Numbered from the stretch's first letter, positions 11,696-24,426 are shown. The stretch: DNA of 64,000 nucleotides from Atherix ibis (GCA_958298945.1 OY282606.1:28121740-28185739); one strand, 5' to 3'. Program-made: numbers and translations. The notes: generated from the letters alone by a model not told the origin.

Positions 11696-12615
11696 CGAGG
11701 TCTGGTCAAAAAGTATCGCGAATTTTGAATTTCCGCGGGTTACGTATATTCGATTTTCGATTTTTTGTGGCGTTATATTGGTACTCATATCTCTCACTTA
11801 TGCCGACAAGTTCGGCCATTTTGAATGTTCAGTTAATTTTTGACAGCTGCTTTGCTTTCACGTGTTTTGGCTCGTCTTCAATTTTTGCTCATTCCAAAAA
11901 ATGGATCAAAGAATCTGTATCAAATTTTGTGTGAAAAACAAAATTAATTGTGCAGACGTATTCCGAATATTGACTGTGACATATGGTGAAACTACCTTGG
12001 ACCGAAGCAAAGTTTATCGGTGGTACAAAATGTTCTCAGAGGGCCGAGAAGATGTGAACGACGAAAAGCGCCAAGTTCGGTCGAATGTGAAGGTTTTGCT
12101 TATAGTTTTCTTCGATTGCAGGGGCGTGGTGCATCATTAGTTCTTGCCACAGGGTAGGAAGGTCAATATGAAATATTACCTGCAAGTTATGCGCAAGTTA
12201 CGCGAAGCAATCCGCCAGAAACTACCAGATTTGTGGAAGAATAAAAATTGGCTTTTGCACCATGATAACGTCCCTACTCACGCATCGTTGCTTGTGTGCA
12301 AATTTTTGACCAAAAACAACACACTAATTATGCCGCAACCACCGTATTCTCCAGATCTGGCTCCTTGTGACTTTTTTTTGTTCCCGAAATTGAAGAGCCC
12401 CATAAAGGACGACGCTACGCTAAGATTGAGGAGATGAAGATGGCATCGAAGGAGGAGCTGAACAAGATCACAAAAAATGATTGGAAAAAATGTTGGCACA
12501 AGTGTATAATATCTGGTGGGGATTACTTTGAAGGGGACAAAATAGATATTCATGAAAAAATAAATAATTTTTGAATAAAAACACAAAATTCGCGATACTT
12601 TTTGAACAGACCTCG
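11696..12615 (+). mobile_element. family R mariner, internally deleted (copy R2)
   Basis: CGAGGTCTGGTCAAAAAGTA starts the left TIR and the right TIR ends in CAGACCTCG. TA flanks both sides (11694-11695, 12616-12617). The length is 920 bp. The transposase frame starts at ATG 11901 (MDQRICIKFCVKNKINCADV). After VNDEKR a deletion of roughly a third of the gene, including the first catalytic Asp, joins it to QVRSNVKVLL. GVVHHEF is cut by a GAG-to-TAG change at 12138. Beyond the stop the same frame stays open through HHDN (second Asp) and SPDLAPCDFF (third Asp, 34 residues between). A one-base loss then shifts PIKGRRY out of frame. Confidence 0.9.
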
Positions 12616-12929
12616 TATAAAACTCACCACGCTAAATATTAGTAAATTTCTATTATTTTTAAATTGACCTAAAGAAATGCTAATTAAATGCTCACGGAGG
12701 AGACGGATTGAGCCAGAATATCGGATTGCCGTATGGTATAAATTAAAACATTTTCAAAAAAAATGTGTAAGCCAACAGTTCGTAAAATAATATATGGTAG
12801 TTGGGATACAATTCGGGATGAATAATATAATATAGAGTAGGACATCTATTGGTTATCTTTTTAACTTTTAAAATATTTGTCAAAACACATATGTCATAAT
12901 TTTTTTTTATAGGCTATGTTAAAAAAAAG

Positions 12930-13420
12930 GTGTCTTATCTGGGGCAAAAAAACACTCAGTTTCACATCGACGGCTACATTTAAAAAAAGGCGCGAAAAAA
13001 CCTCAGGGATTTACAAAAAATCGATGCACCGTTAAATAGTCACTGTTTGGTGCATTTTGTAATCCAGCGGAATCATTAGGCCATTCTTCTTAGAAAACGA
13101 CCGTAAAGAGGCCTTTATAAGCTTAGGTTTGACAACAAGATGGTGCTACTAATCACACAACACGTTGAAAATAGCCGCCAAGATCTTGCGATTTAAAACC
13201 GTTGGATTTTTTTTGAGACTATTTTGAAAGGAAAATTATACGTGAATCTTCCAAAAACAATTTAAGACCTAAAAAACAATACTCGACAAGAAATTGAGTT
13301 CGTTAAAGAAATTGGGAAAAGTTATCGCAAATTTCGACGTTTGCATACAGGTTCAACTTTCATCTTTAATAAAATTGTTTGATGTTTAAAAAAAACAACA
13401 ATAAATGGCCCACTCTTTAT
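12930..13420 (+). mobile_element. family T-like DD41D transposase remnant
   Basis: Several blocks of the DD41D-type protein appear in changing frames on the plus strand. One is an FHIDGY-like segment. One is VTVWCxxW-like around 13040, followed by IGPFFxENDRKEA (about 13075-13110). One is CDLKPLDFF (about 13185-13215), which has the third Asp. The ends are not resolved. It directly precedes the 190-bp satellite. Confidence 0.45.
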
Positions 13421-13754
13421 AATGGTACACTCTTTATTTCAACTGTCAAACAACAATCCTAACAAAATACAGATATGTATGGCAGTACTATAACGGCACT
13501 GACAAAATTAGAAACAAGGTCTAATTCGATGATAGAATGGTTTGCCGCTGTCAGAATTTTGTGCATTCCCAATAAGATTATTGTTGTCGAAATTGTATTC
13601 GTACTATAAGGCTTTACTTATGTAGATGTTTGTATATAATTTATTTTGTGAATTGTTTTTATTATTGTAAATGAAATTTTTGTTGTAATAAAAATCAAAA
13701 TAGATCAGTACGTTTTTTTTGCTATAATTTCTAATTTTTGTCTTTAAACTTTCG

Positions 13755-14704
13755 TTTTTAACATAATAAATATCAAAAATGTAGTGATATAATTTTTTTA
13801 GTTGAAAATATTTTCTATAATATTATAAAACTAAATTTTAAAAAAAAACCGATTGAAAAATTCAAAAAACGAATAACCATGCGCCATTTAATCAAAAAGT
13901 GGGCATTCCATTTTCCCATACTTCGCCAATGCGCACATAATATTTTCTTTTTTAACATAATAAATATCAAAAATGTGTTGATAAAATTTTTCAGTTTAAA
14001 TTATTTTCTATAATATTATAAAACTATTTTTTAAAAAAAACTCATTGAAAACTTCAGAATAGGAATAACCATGCGCCATTTAATCAAAAAATTGGGGCAT
14101 TCCATTTTCCCATACCTCGCCAATGCGCACAATATATTTTTTATTTTAACATAATAAATATTAAAAATATTTTAGTTGAAATTATTTTTTATAATATTAT
14201 AAAACTATTTTTATAAAAAAAATCGATTTAAAAATTCAGAATAGGAATAATAACCATGCGCCATTTAATCAAAAAGTGGGCATTCCATTTTCCCATTCCT
14301 CGCCAATGTGCACATAATATTTTCTTTTTTAACATAATAAATATCAAAAATGTGTTGATAAAATTTTACAGTTTAAATTATTTTCTATAATATTATAAAA
14401 CTCTGTTTTAAAAAAAACTCATTGAAAACTTCAGAATAGGAATAACCATGCGCCATTTAATCAAAAAGTGGGCATTCCATTTTCCCATTCCTCGCCAATG
14501 TGCACATAATATTTTCTTTTTTAACATAATAAATATCAAAAATGTGCTGATAAAATTTTTCAGTTTAAATTATTTTCTATAATATTATAAAACTATTTTT
14601 AAAAAAAAACTCATTGAAAACTTCAGAATAGGAATAACCATGCGCCATTTAATCAAAAAGTGGGCATTCCATTTTTCCATTCCTCGCCAATGTGCACATA
14701 ATAC
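13755..14704. repeat. tandem satellite array, about 190-bp unit, five copies
   Basis: The landmark ATAACCATGCGCCATTTAAT occurs near 13873, 14065, 14250, 14442 and 14633, giving periods of about 185-192 bp. Each unit starts with AACATAATAAATATCAAAAA, passes through TTTTCTATAATATTATAAAA and ends with GGGCATTCCATTTTCCCATT then CCTCGCCAATG. Units 2, 4 and 5 are closest to each other; unit 1 is the most diverged. Divergence is mostly small indels in A/T runs. The array stops abruptly after TGCACATAATA. Confidence 0.93.
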
Positions 14705-16620
14705 GGTCTCTAGTGTATACGCCCCTATTTAAAATGTTACGTTCTGTTTCATTATTATTGCCATTATTCCCGTCCCTCTACATTTCGAAACATTCACAAT
14801 TAAATCGAAAAACTTCCAAGTATTGGTGAGAATATTTATTTTTGAGAATATAAAATTAGAGTGTGTTAACGTGCCCATAAATCGTGTATGCGCACAAACA
14901 TAAATTTAAACACGTGTAGTTCACCTAATACTAACCAATTACCTCCATTTTGATCAAGGATAAAAGAGAATTGAAATGGATGAATTGTGCTGTGTAATGA
15001 AAACTACCCCTCCCACCCCGCCATAAGGGTTGAAGTTTTAGTAAAAAAAACATTGTGCGACGATCCTCTCTCATCCAACGATCATCCATCATTTTCCCAT
15101 TGTTGTTGATTAATTTTTATAATTACGTTTCGTTTTGTTTGATCGTTATTTTAATAGTTCACCATTTTAAGGATTTATTTTTCGAGGCAATTTCACACAA
15201 ATACTAAATACAAATAACATGTCCTGTTTTGTTAAATGTTTCGAGTACGGATACAGAGCAAGCAGGAGAGTTTTATAAATAGTTCTTTTGTTAACATTTG
15301 TATTTATAATACCTTCCAGTTTATTCATTTTCTATTCCATGTACTATTTTTTTTCCACCCCTGTATTTTAATATTCAACTAAACCGTTGCATACATACTT
15401 TGATGAAATGGGAGATCGGATCGGATATCTTAATATCTTCGCTATTCAATAGTTTTTAAACGAATGTCTCTATAATGATATCTGCAAGCGAAGTAGTTGA
15501 ATGTATTTGATGCTTTATTATTAACTAAAAAAATGGTTAATATCAGCAATAAGACACTATCAAAAAACAGTAAAAAAAATAAATAAGCAACCAAACGAAA
15601 AACTAAAGTTTATTTTTTTTCAAAGAGAACGGAATGTCTATACGAGCATATCTAAATATCCTTTTAATTCTTCTGATCCTCTTTTGTACAGGATATAAAT
15701 GATTTTATTTGTTCTTATTTGTTAAATGATTTGTCGGTTAGTTGGTTGGTTAGATTGTTGAATGGTTGGATGGATGATTGTTGGCTGAATGGTCGGCTGG
15801 GTTGACTATTGCTTTTATATATTTTTTGTTGGTGTTGTTGGATCTTCCTTGTTATAAATCAGAAATGAATAGTATTGCATCTGAATAACAATAATAATAA
15901 TAATAAAAATATAATTGAACAAAATACGAGCGTATCATTATAAAGTAAGTATTTATAAATATCTTTTAATTTCTTATCAGATGACGGGTGGTTTCAATTC
16001 AACATGGACAGATTGTGTATTCTTGGATTTTATTCCATTTCAATGATGGATCTTTTGTGTTTTATTACAGAAGATTATTTTGTACAATAGTGGCGTATTT
16101 GAAATGATTCTTATCCTTTTTTTTATATATAGTTTAGTTTTTATTATTCCCCTTCTTTATATGAAACTAGCTAATCATTGGTTTAGAGTGTATGTGTTTA
16201 TATTTAATTTGAGCAACATAAAATTTTTTTATAATACTAAATTATCAAGAGATTTTTCCGATGAAGAATATTTCTTCTTCAACATTTATTTTTTATATTG
16301 TAAAATATAATTTTTTTTTTTTAATTACAAATAATTGACAATTTATGAAGCTAAGAGTTTTATGGTATTAGAATTTGTGAATTTCATATTTTAACTAAAA
16401 TACTAGATTTTTCATTTTATGGTTTGGAAATTTTTTCCCTATTAGTTTTGCCTATGATATGTATTATTAAAAATGTAGAAAAGTATAAAAAAATACAGAA
16501 GATACAGGAGGCTTTGGATGTGGGATTTTCAGCAAAAAAAAAAATGTTTGCGATGAGGTTTCTTTTTCTCTTGGTGGATACATAATTTCTGGTTTGAATA
16601 TAATAGCGCCATAGCCCACA
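14705..16620. other. intergenic with simple-sequence stretches
   Basis: A TTGG/GGATGG-rich degenerate simple repeat lies at about 15735-15805. An (AAT)n microsatellite lies at about 15884-15906. No genes are recognised. The plus-strand frame 16080-16310 is Phe/Ile/Tyr-rich and looks like AT-rich noise. Confidence 0.5.
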
Positions 16621-16629
16621 CAATACGAT

Positions 16630-17785
16630 TTTTCTTTTTGCTATATTGCATGAAAAGTTGCCAATATGCGTAATTTTGAGATTGCGTGATATCAATTCGT
16701 TTCCAAGATCGTGCGATTTGAAAATTCGTTTGACTTTTACTTGTAAAACTACCAGGGGTATAAGCTTAAATCTGCTGTTTGGTCATAGTGCGTGTGAGTG
16801 AGCGTATTAACCTACCATGGGCACGCCATACTTTTTTTTTATGAGTTTGACATCTGTCAATAATAATCAGTGAATATTTTTAGCAATTTCGTACAACAAC
16901 AAACAGTTTTCCTTTGGTAATCATGTCTAGTTTTGTGCCAGAAAAAGAGAATATGCAAGAAGCTCTACTTTTTTGATTCAATTTGAAGAAATCGGCTGCC
17001 GAATTGCGTCGAATGCTTATGGAAGCCTATGGTGACAGTGCTTTATCGGAAACAACGTTCCGAGATTGGTTTAATCGGGTCAAAGACGGCAATTTTGACT
17101 TGTGGCCTAAGACGTGTGAAAATCGGCCTAGGAAAGTTGAGGACTATCAATTGCAGGCTCTTTTGGATGAAGACGATACCCAATTGCAAAAAATGCTCGC
17201 GGAGCAATTGCGTGTTACTGCGTGCCATGAGGAAGATTGAAAAGATCGGAAAATGGGTGCCGCATGAATTGAACGATAGGCAGATGGAGCGACGCCAAAA
17301 TACATGCGAAATCTTGCTCAAAAAAGAAAGTGGTTCCTGCATCGGATTGTGACAGCTGATGAAAAGTTGATATATTTCGAGAATCCTCAACTTGCCCAAG
17401 ACTTTGAATAAATTTGTTTTTGCTTTCTATAAAAAATACATGTGTTTTTTTGACTAAAAAACAGCGGATTTAAGCTTATACATCTGGTACATAAAAATTC
17501 CACTATTATACGGATTAATCTAAATTTTTTTAGTATCTAAAAACCAATATCTATTAAGGTATGGCTGAATTACAGCCCAAAATATGAGAAAAAGTCCTCA
17601 AAAACGACTCCAAAAGGATCAAGCCCTCTAAGAAGTTTTACGGTAGCAATTTAAATTTTTTTTTTATATTTTATGCATAATGGCAAATTATTAGAAATAT
17701 AAAAAAATTAAACATTTACCAAAATCTGAAATAGAAATTTACATAGTCAACTTTACATTCCAAAGTAAAAAATTGGATAACTTTG
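16630..17785 (+). mobile_element. family T element with nested mariner M1
   Basis: Bases 16650-16745 read as a degraded VISRFGDVNWPPRSCDL segment (AATATGCGTAATTTTGAGAT, then CCAAGATCGTGCGATTTG). The family M mariner follows from 16752. After it the family T 3' tail continues (ACTCCAAAAGGATCAAGCCC near 17610) to a terminus at 17750-17785 (ACATTCCAAAG...TTGGATAACTTT). The 5' portion to the left is too decayed to bound. Confidence 0.6.
16752..17487 (+). mobile_element. family M (mauritiana-like) mariner, internally deleted (copy M1)
   Basis: CCAGGGGTATAAGCTTAAAT begins the left TIR and the inverse ends CATCTGG. TA flanks are at 16750-16751 and 17488-17489. Length is 736 bp against 1267 bp for the fuller copies. 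The frame starts at ATG 16923 (MSSFVPEKENMQEALLF), has a stop right after LLF (TGA at 16975), then reads KKSAAELRRMLMEAYGDSAL and LLDEDDTQ. A frameshift follows near 17215. A deletion joins the first-Asp region, itself mutated from TGDEKW to TADEKL (17348-17365), to the final DFE and stop. The second and third Asp regions are gone. Confidence 0.9.
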
Positions 17786-17789
17786 TACT

Positions 17790-20010
17790 GCTATTCACAA
17801 CACCCTTCTTGTACATACAAACGTCAAGCTTACAATTTTCTATTTTCATTGTGTGTTCGATACAATTTCGTATATTTTCACATTTATACAAAGTAAAGAT
17901 GAAACAACCATAGTACTTATATACAAGGACTTTTAGACTAGATACATAATAACTAAAAGCTTTCTGGCCACACCCTATCACAGCAAGTGTATGAATTGGT
18001 CTAGTGGATTGGCTTTGCAAATTTAGATTCCAGAAGCAGGCGTGAATTGGATAAAAGCAAAGAACGAATCAGTAACAACATTTTCTAGGATAATTTTTTT
18101 ATGTGGATATGTCATATTTAGGGTAGTTTTCTTCAAACTATTATTTATAGGATATAATATCTATTTTACTCGATATAAATATTATGCAGAAAATTATCAG
18201 TTGTTAATTTGAAAATTTTGTATTGTAAATAAATCTTTAATTTTGGCAAGTTTTATTTTAATATTATTTCGATAAGAAATCAATAACAATTTTGAATAAA
18301 TTGGATATTTGTATTCTTGTAATTACATAGTGAAATAAGTAATGTTTTATGCATTTTGTCGTAATCATATAGTTAAGAGGCGCGTGTCAAAACCGAAAGA
18401 AAATACAATTTAAATTATAAAATTTTTGATAATCTCTATCAAAAGAGATTACTGTCATTTAAACACATATTCCAAATAGTATTGTAACAACCCTCGACCA
18501 TAAACAATGTTTCGCTCAACCCTTGGTTCAATACTGGATAGGACATTTCGATTCGAATGCAGTCATATTCAAAGAGAAACACCGACAATGGTGGTCACAA
18601 TAAAATTGCTTTTAAAATTGTTCAAATCTAAATCCGAATTGGAAACTGAACGGCAGGAATCAGAGACATATGTCATAAATAATTGCAATAAATTAAACGC
18701 ATCCGATACAGAAATTTCATATAAACAGTATTGTCCTTGCAGTCGTCCTTACTATTGTTCTCCTAGTCATCCTGACAACGTTTCATTCACAAATGAATAT
18801 CTTTGCTATTCTGTAGCATCATTTGCTATCATTGTATTGTAGAAAATATCATCATTCTCATCACAATCATTGCCTCACTGTGTGTTGGTATCCTTTCCGA
18901 TTTTATTAGTATCGAGTAAAGTGTAGGTCAGAGGTCTGAGGAATTTCGATCCCATCCCTAGTTCCGGGACAATATCTATCTATTCGAGACTTATCTTTTG
19001 TCATAATAATGAAATTAAATTAAAATGTATACTCGTTTGTTCACTGTTTAATGTCCTCTCTCAAGGACTATAGATATAGAGGGATGGTTGAGGTATTGCT
19101 AAACTGAGAAGATGAGCCAGTTCATAGCTTTATTTGATGTTTATTAATTTGATTCTTACCCCAAAAGTAAGGTAATATAGTCTTGCTCACTCCTAAAAGT
19201 ATATAGGTTTTTGTTTTGTAACCGGTATCCTATAAAGTCTCAATAGAATTTCAAAACGAAATGTTTCTAATCCGTTTTTAATATCGAACCGAAAAGTTGT
19301 AAATGGTAGATAGAATGTGAAAATTGTTAGTAGCTGGAAGAAGGGTAACTATTCCCGGTAAATTTCTTTTATAAATTTCATCGACTTGAATTTCTAACTT
19401 GCCACTTATTGAAAGTCATCTGTTGTTACTTCATATTATCGATGGTTGAACTGTATTAGTGCTTAACATTTAAGGGTTGATGATAAAAAGAGTATTTTGA
19501 CGGTATTGAAATTATTCTATACCATGTCTATTTATACAGATACTTAGATAAAGGCTCCCTAAATTCCCATTGAATAAGTCAGGCGACGTTGAAGGCAATC
19601 AACCCCCTCAATAAAATATTGTTTGGTGTTTGGAATGTCACCCGCAGATATTTAGACACACTTGGCTTTTTGATACCTTTTGGGGAGAATATTTGTTCTC
19701 GTTTATTTGCTGGTGTTTTTTTTTTTAACTAACGGTCGAGAATTGAAAGTGAAAAGGGCTAGAACATTTTTAAATAATCGACCCGAAATGATGATTTGAT
19801 TTTGTAACAGCATATAAATTGGCAACTGAATACCATTTAATTGTTGAAGACAAATTGTAATTAAACGAATTGAATTATGATCAAATTACTGGATAATTTC
19901 TATACAATATTAATGTAAGGACTATATTTCATCATTAAACCTATGATTTTTAGATTTAATCATAGTGTATATTGTGTTAATCAAATTTTAATTTTAATGT
20001 CATATTTTAA
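17790..20010. other. intergenic; one unassigned open frame
   Basis: No transposon or host family was recognised. A plus-strand frame at 18507-18842 (111 residues, Cys-rich end with YCPCSRPYYCSPSH) is less AT-biased than most. It has no start context, splice or homology that I can support, so it is not called as a gene. Confidence 0.4.
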
Positions 20011-20015
20011 TAATA

Positions 20016-21028
20016 AAGGCAGTCTGATAAGTCAGTAATAAATGCCAGAAATTTAGCTAATATCAGTCAAATAATTTTATTTTATATCATTTGGTATTTT
20101 CAAAAATTGGCCACACAATTTTTTATGAGCATCGGTGCATTAGTTTAGTTTTGACAGCAATTGAAAGCAGGCAGGTGTGTTTGTTTTTATTAATATGGAA
20201 AAAATGAATTTCGAAAACTCCTAATCATCGTATGGAATGATTCAAACGTGGTTTACGGAGTTTCTTTGAGATCCAGAATGTCCAATTTAAGTCACTACCA
20301 AAGAAATAATTAATAAAATCCATGATATCGTATTGCAAAAAAACCGTCGAAGGAAAGTGTATAATATAGCTTCCATTAAATGTTGGGTGTGAAAAATCTA
20401 TCGACGAGGTTTACTAAAACCTGAATAAAAACGTGTTCGTGTAACAACTTCAATAGAGTGTTTGGACATTTTTAAGCTGAATCCAAATAAATGTTTGCAT
20501 TGATTCATTGTTCATCGCTAGTGATTAAATATGGATTCTCCATTACATATTAAAAACCAAAGTTCAGTCAACACAGTAGCAAACGTACTTTAAAGAATGC
20601 ATAAAATGTTCTATCAGCAGGATAGATTATAGGATCTCGGTTTCTGGGATGCACATAGTGTAATTTTCAGTGATTATTTTAATAAAGGAAAAACGATAAC
20701 AGAATAGTATTATACACTGATATTACCATATTAATTGGTAATTTCAACAGCGAAATTAGTGGATTTACATTATGAATTGCTTCTCCACTCACCGTATTTT
20801 TGAGATATATTTTTATATTTCCAAACATGAAGAAAATTGCTTGGTGGAAACAAATTTTCGTCCAATTCTGAAGTTATAGCCGTACTAAACGGATGGCATA
20901 GAAAGGTTAGAATATCTTTGCACAAAGTTTATCGAGCTAAAATAAGACTATATTGAAAAATAAATCTGTTTTTGTTGAATAAATTATTTCTTTATTTCAT
21001 TTATCACTTACTTATCAGACTACTCTCG
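20016..21028 (+). mobile_element. irritans-like mariner, heavily decayed
   Basis: Inverted termini AGTCTGATAAGTCAGTAATA (from 20021) and TTATCACTTACTTATCAGAC (to about 21020) bound about 1 kb. The GCTGATAAGTC-type core recalls irritans-subfamily ends. Degraded coding blocks follow in order on the plus strand: INKIHDIVL, RVRVTTSIECL, GFWDAHSV, DYFNKGKTITE and LLGGNKFSSNSEVIA. These match the order in irritans transposases. Numerous stops and frameshifts, and loss of the catalytic residues, show a long-dead copy. Confidence 0.75.
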
Positions 21029-21279
21029 TAAAAGTATTTAAAATTAAATTATTTTAAGCAATTATTTTAATATCATGTTTTATAAAAGATATTTTTCTGT
21101 ATTTATTTATTTGTTTTTTTTTTTTTTTAATTTAAACTGGTAAATAAAAAGGATTTTCTTAAAAATATTATTAAATTTTTTAATAGTTAAAAATAATTGA
21201 AAAAAACATTTGTTTTTTTATTAGTATAAATATGGGAAGTATACGATTGGAATGATATTTAAAAATGTTTTTTTTTTTT

Positions 21280-21650
21280 ATTATATCCAGATCTGGCTTA
21301 TTGTGACGTTTTCCTGTTTTCAAACATAAAGAAATTGCTTTGTGGAAACAAATTTGCGTTCAATTCTGAAGCTATAGCCGTACTACACGGATGGCCTAGA
21401 AAGGTTAGAATATCGTTGAAAGAAGTGTATTAAGCTAAAAGAAGACTATGTTGAAAAATAAATCCGTTTTTGTTGGATAAATCAGTTCTTTGTTTTATTT
21501 ATCACTGACTTATCAGACTACTCTCGTAAAAGTATCCAAAATTAAATTGTTTTAAGCATTTATTTTAATATCATGTTTTATAAAGCATATTTTCTGCATT
21601 TATTTATTTGTTTTTTTTTTTAACATAAATTGGTAAATAAAAAGAATTTT
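21280..21650 (+). repeat. tandem duplication of the irritans element 3' half plus flank
   Basis: Sequence from about 20800 to 21150 is repeated from 21280 to 21650, at an offset of about 498 bp. It covers the end of the mariner (LLCGNKFAFNSEAIAVLHGW here), its terminus and over 100 bp of flanking DNA beyond the TA. This copy keeps PDLAYCDVFLF, the third-Asp block, better than the first. Because the flank is shared, this is a segmental duplication and not a second insertion. Confidence 0.85.
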
Positions 21651-21659
21651 TTAAAATAT

Positions 21660-23150
21660 AGAAACATAAAAATAAATTGTCACTGTTAAAAAGGAGTAAC
21701 AGTAGATTAAAATAAAAGTGTGAGAAGTTCATCGAAATATGAAAGTTCATCAAAATTCTTTACCATTTATTTCTTCTATTTTTTTGTTGTTGTTGTAGAT
21801 TATAAAGAAAGTCTAAAGTTTAAGAAATTCGAATGGAATTCATTATGGAAGAGAAGTTGTTCCAGTTGCAGGAATTTAACCAGAAGATAATATTAAAAGA
21901 AAGTGGAAAGAAGTTACGAGTCGTAAAGAATTACCAAAGTTACTCGTTGTTAGTTCAGAATGCCATAAATTTAATTAAATTACATCTGCAGATGTTTTGA
22001 AAGTCACTGAGATACAGAGGCATGCATACAAAACCCTTTCACGTTGCATAACCCCCTTTTCGAAATATCTACAGTACATAAATTGAGTGTGGCACTGATA
22101 TAGGAAGATCATTTTAAAATTATATAGAATAGAATCAGAGACAAATTATAACAAACACACTTATGCAAATTTCATTATAAATTTGTACAAAAGTATGCAA
22201 AAACTGATTTCAGGAGTTTGTATTAAAATGAATTGATAATTTTTGATAATACTTATGAGGTAGATGACTGGGATGTCCTCGTACATGCATAGATACAATT
22301 GGTGCGCCACAATATTTTAATATTAAAGAACCTACAAGATAGTATCTACAATATTACGCATTAAATTATCTGAATTTGAATCTAATAAGCACCTGAAATC
22401 TAAAAGTTTCGATAGTAGAGAATTATTTAAAATTTTCAAGTAATACAATTTAGTATTTTGGTAAGAGTGTAGGCAGATTTTATGATTATGTATTATGTAT
22501 TGTATGAAAGGTACATTATATTATATATAGTTGTATTCATAGAGTTATGTGAATATGAATTTATATACAATTAAATCTACTATTGTCAAAAGGGAAGGAT
22601 CACAATTTCACAACTGGATATCGAACAATGGCAATGAATACAATAACCACCAGAGTTCCATAATGAATGGGTTAAATTATTTTCTCTGTTCGCATTTCAA
22701 TAGAACCTATTGTCTATTTTTTGCATTTATATGATACTTACCAATGCTGATGCAATTGTTAATAAATTCCACACTCATATCCGTTTAATATCCAATCGAT
22801 TTTATATTAATAATATTGTAATAACTAGTATACAGTAAGGATACATTCATATACGAGTATGTACTTGCATATATATTCATATATGTATATAATAAATATT
22901 GTAGTAGGCATATATGAGTTTTTATTAAATTCCTTTAATAGAATTGAATAAATAATTTCTTTTTAATATAATTTATAAATAATTTTGTTATTATAGTAGT
23001 TTTATGGTAAACTCAGTATATGAGTTGGAAAGTAAAATTAAATAAAATATATTTATAGTATTGATTTTATTATATTGTTTAAATAATGCCAAAATATGTA
23101 TATTATAATTTTTTTTAAATAGCTGCCATAAAAACTTTTTGAAGAACTCG
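21660..23150. other. intergenic, nothing recognised
   Basis: AT-rich, with a TA-rich stretch near 22830-22900. No support for genes. Confidence 0.45.
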
Positions 23151-23159
23151 ATTATTTTA

Positions 23160-24426
23160 CCAGGTATATAAGGTTAAAACCGCTTTTTTTTTTAGTAAAA
23201 AAAATACTTGTTTTTTTTTTTCATAGAAAGGAAAAATTTATTCAAAGTACTTGCCCTCGCTAGCAATACATTTTTCCCATCTCTCGGGCAATTTGTGGAT
23301 ACCACGCCAAAAAATTCCTTCCCTTTCGAGGCAAACCACTCATCAAGCCATTTTCGGACGTCTTCGTAAGAATCGAAGTGCTGCTCAGCGAGCGCGTGTT
23401 CCATCGACGAAAACAGTTGGTAGTCGGAAGGGGCCACATCTGGTGAATAAGCGGGGTAGGATAGCACCTTCCAGTTGAGTGTCTTCAAGTAGTTTCGGAC
23501 CATTTTTGACGTGTGCGATGGTGCGTTGTCGTGGAGGAAAATCAGCTTGTCATGTCTTTCTTGATAATCCGTCCTTTTTTCATGCAGAGCACGGTGCAAT
23601 TTGATCAGTTGTTGGTGGTAGCGGTGGGCATTGACAGTTCCACCAGGTTTCAATATCTCATAGTAGACGATACCCCCTGCTAATCCCACGAAACGCACAG
23701 CATCGTCTTCCGTCCGAAACGATTTGGTCTTGGGGAAGATGTTGATGGTTGGCCGGGATCAACCCACGATTTATTGCATTTAGGATTCTCGAAATATATC
23801 CACTTTTCATCGCCTGTCATAATCCGATGCAGGAACGACTTTCTTTTTTGTCTGCCGAGCAAGATTTCGCATGTGTTTTGGCGTAGCTCCACCTGCCTAT
23901 CGTTCAATTCATGCGGCACCCATTTTCCGATGGTCCGCAGAAGCATGGAAATGGCTGGTTGAGTAACACCCAATTGCTCCGCGAGCATTTTATGCGATTG
24001 GGTATCGTCTTCGTCTAAAAGAGTCTGCAATTGATGGTCCTCAACCTTCCTAGGCCGATTTTCACGCTTCTTGTCCCACAAGTAAAAGTTGCCGTCTTTG
24101 AACTGACGAAACCAATTTCGGAACGTTGTTTCCGATAAAGCACTGTTACCATAGGCCTCCATAAGCATTCGATGCGATTCGGCAGCCGATTTCTTCAAAT
24201 TGAAGCAAAAAAGCAGAACTTTACGCATATGCTCTTTTTCTGGCACAAAACTAGACATGATTACCAAAGGAAAAATGTATGTTGTAAGAAATTGCTGACA
24301 ATGTACACTGATTAATGTTGACAAATGTACAAACTCATAAAAAAAAGTATGGCTTGCCCATGGTAGGTTAATACGCTCACTCACGCCATCTATGACCAAA
24401 CAGTAGATTTAAGCTTATACACATTG
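23160..24426 (-). mobile_element. family M mariner, full length (copy M2)
   Basis: At the left is CCAGGTATATAAGGTTAAAA and at the right the inverse TTAAGCTTATACACATTG. TA flanks are at 23158-23159 and 24427-24428. At 1267 bp it has the same length as copy M3, so this is probably the family's full size. The transposase reads on the minus strand. Confidence 0.93.
23238..24258 (-). pseudogene. mauritiana-like mariner transposase, two frameshifts
   Basis: From ATG 24258 the frame reads MSSFVPEKEHMRKVLLFCFN, then KKSAAESHRMLMEAYG, a first helix-turn-helix. RKVEDHQLQTLLDEDDTQ leads to a second HTH. WVPHELNDRQ, the linker motif of mariner transposases, comes next. TGDEKWIY carries the first Asp. 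A frameshift follows after MLCVSWD (about 23690). The next frame has FLHDNAPSH (second Asp) and YSPDVAPSDYQLF (third Asp) with 34 residues between them, so the DD34D triad survives. A second frameshift near 23300 disrupts the final FWRGIQKLPERW block. Close similarity to the Mos1 type points to the mauritiana subfamily. It is the best-preserved catalytic copy in the window but cannot make a full protein. Confidence 0.9.

Noticed and set aside
13755..14704. CRISPR-like array
   Set aside because: Units are about 190 bp with no unique spacers and the genome is eukaryotic; it is a satellite.
18507..18842. 111-residue plus-strand open frame with a Cys-rich end as a host gene
   Set aside because: No signal peptide, domain, promoter or splice evidence. 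The length is within what this window gives by chance, and no family is recognised.
21280..21650. Second independent irritans-like insertion
   Set aside because: Similarity continues past the terminus into the flank, so it is a segmental duplication.
23238..24258. Domesticated transposase gene
   Set aside because: Two frameshifts and intact flanking TIRs with TA duplications indicate an ordinary dead mariner copy.
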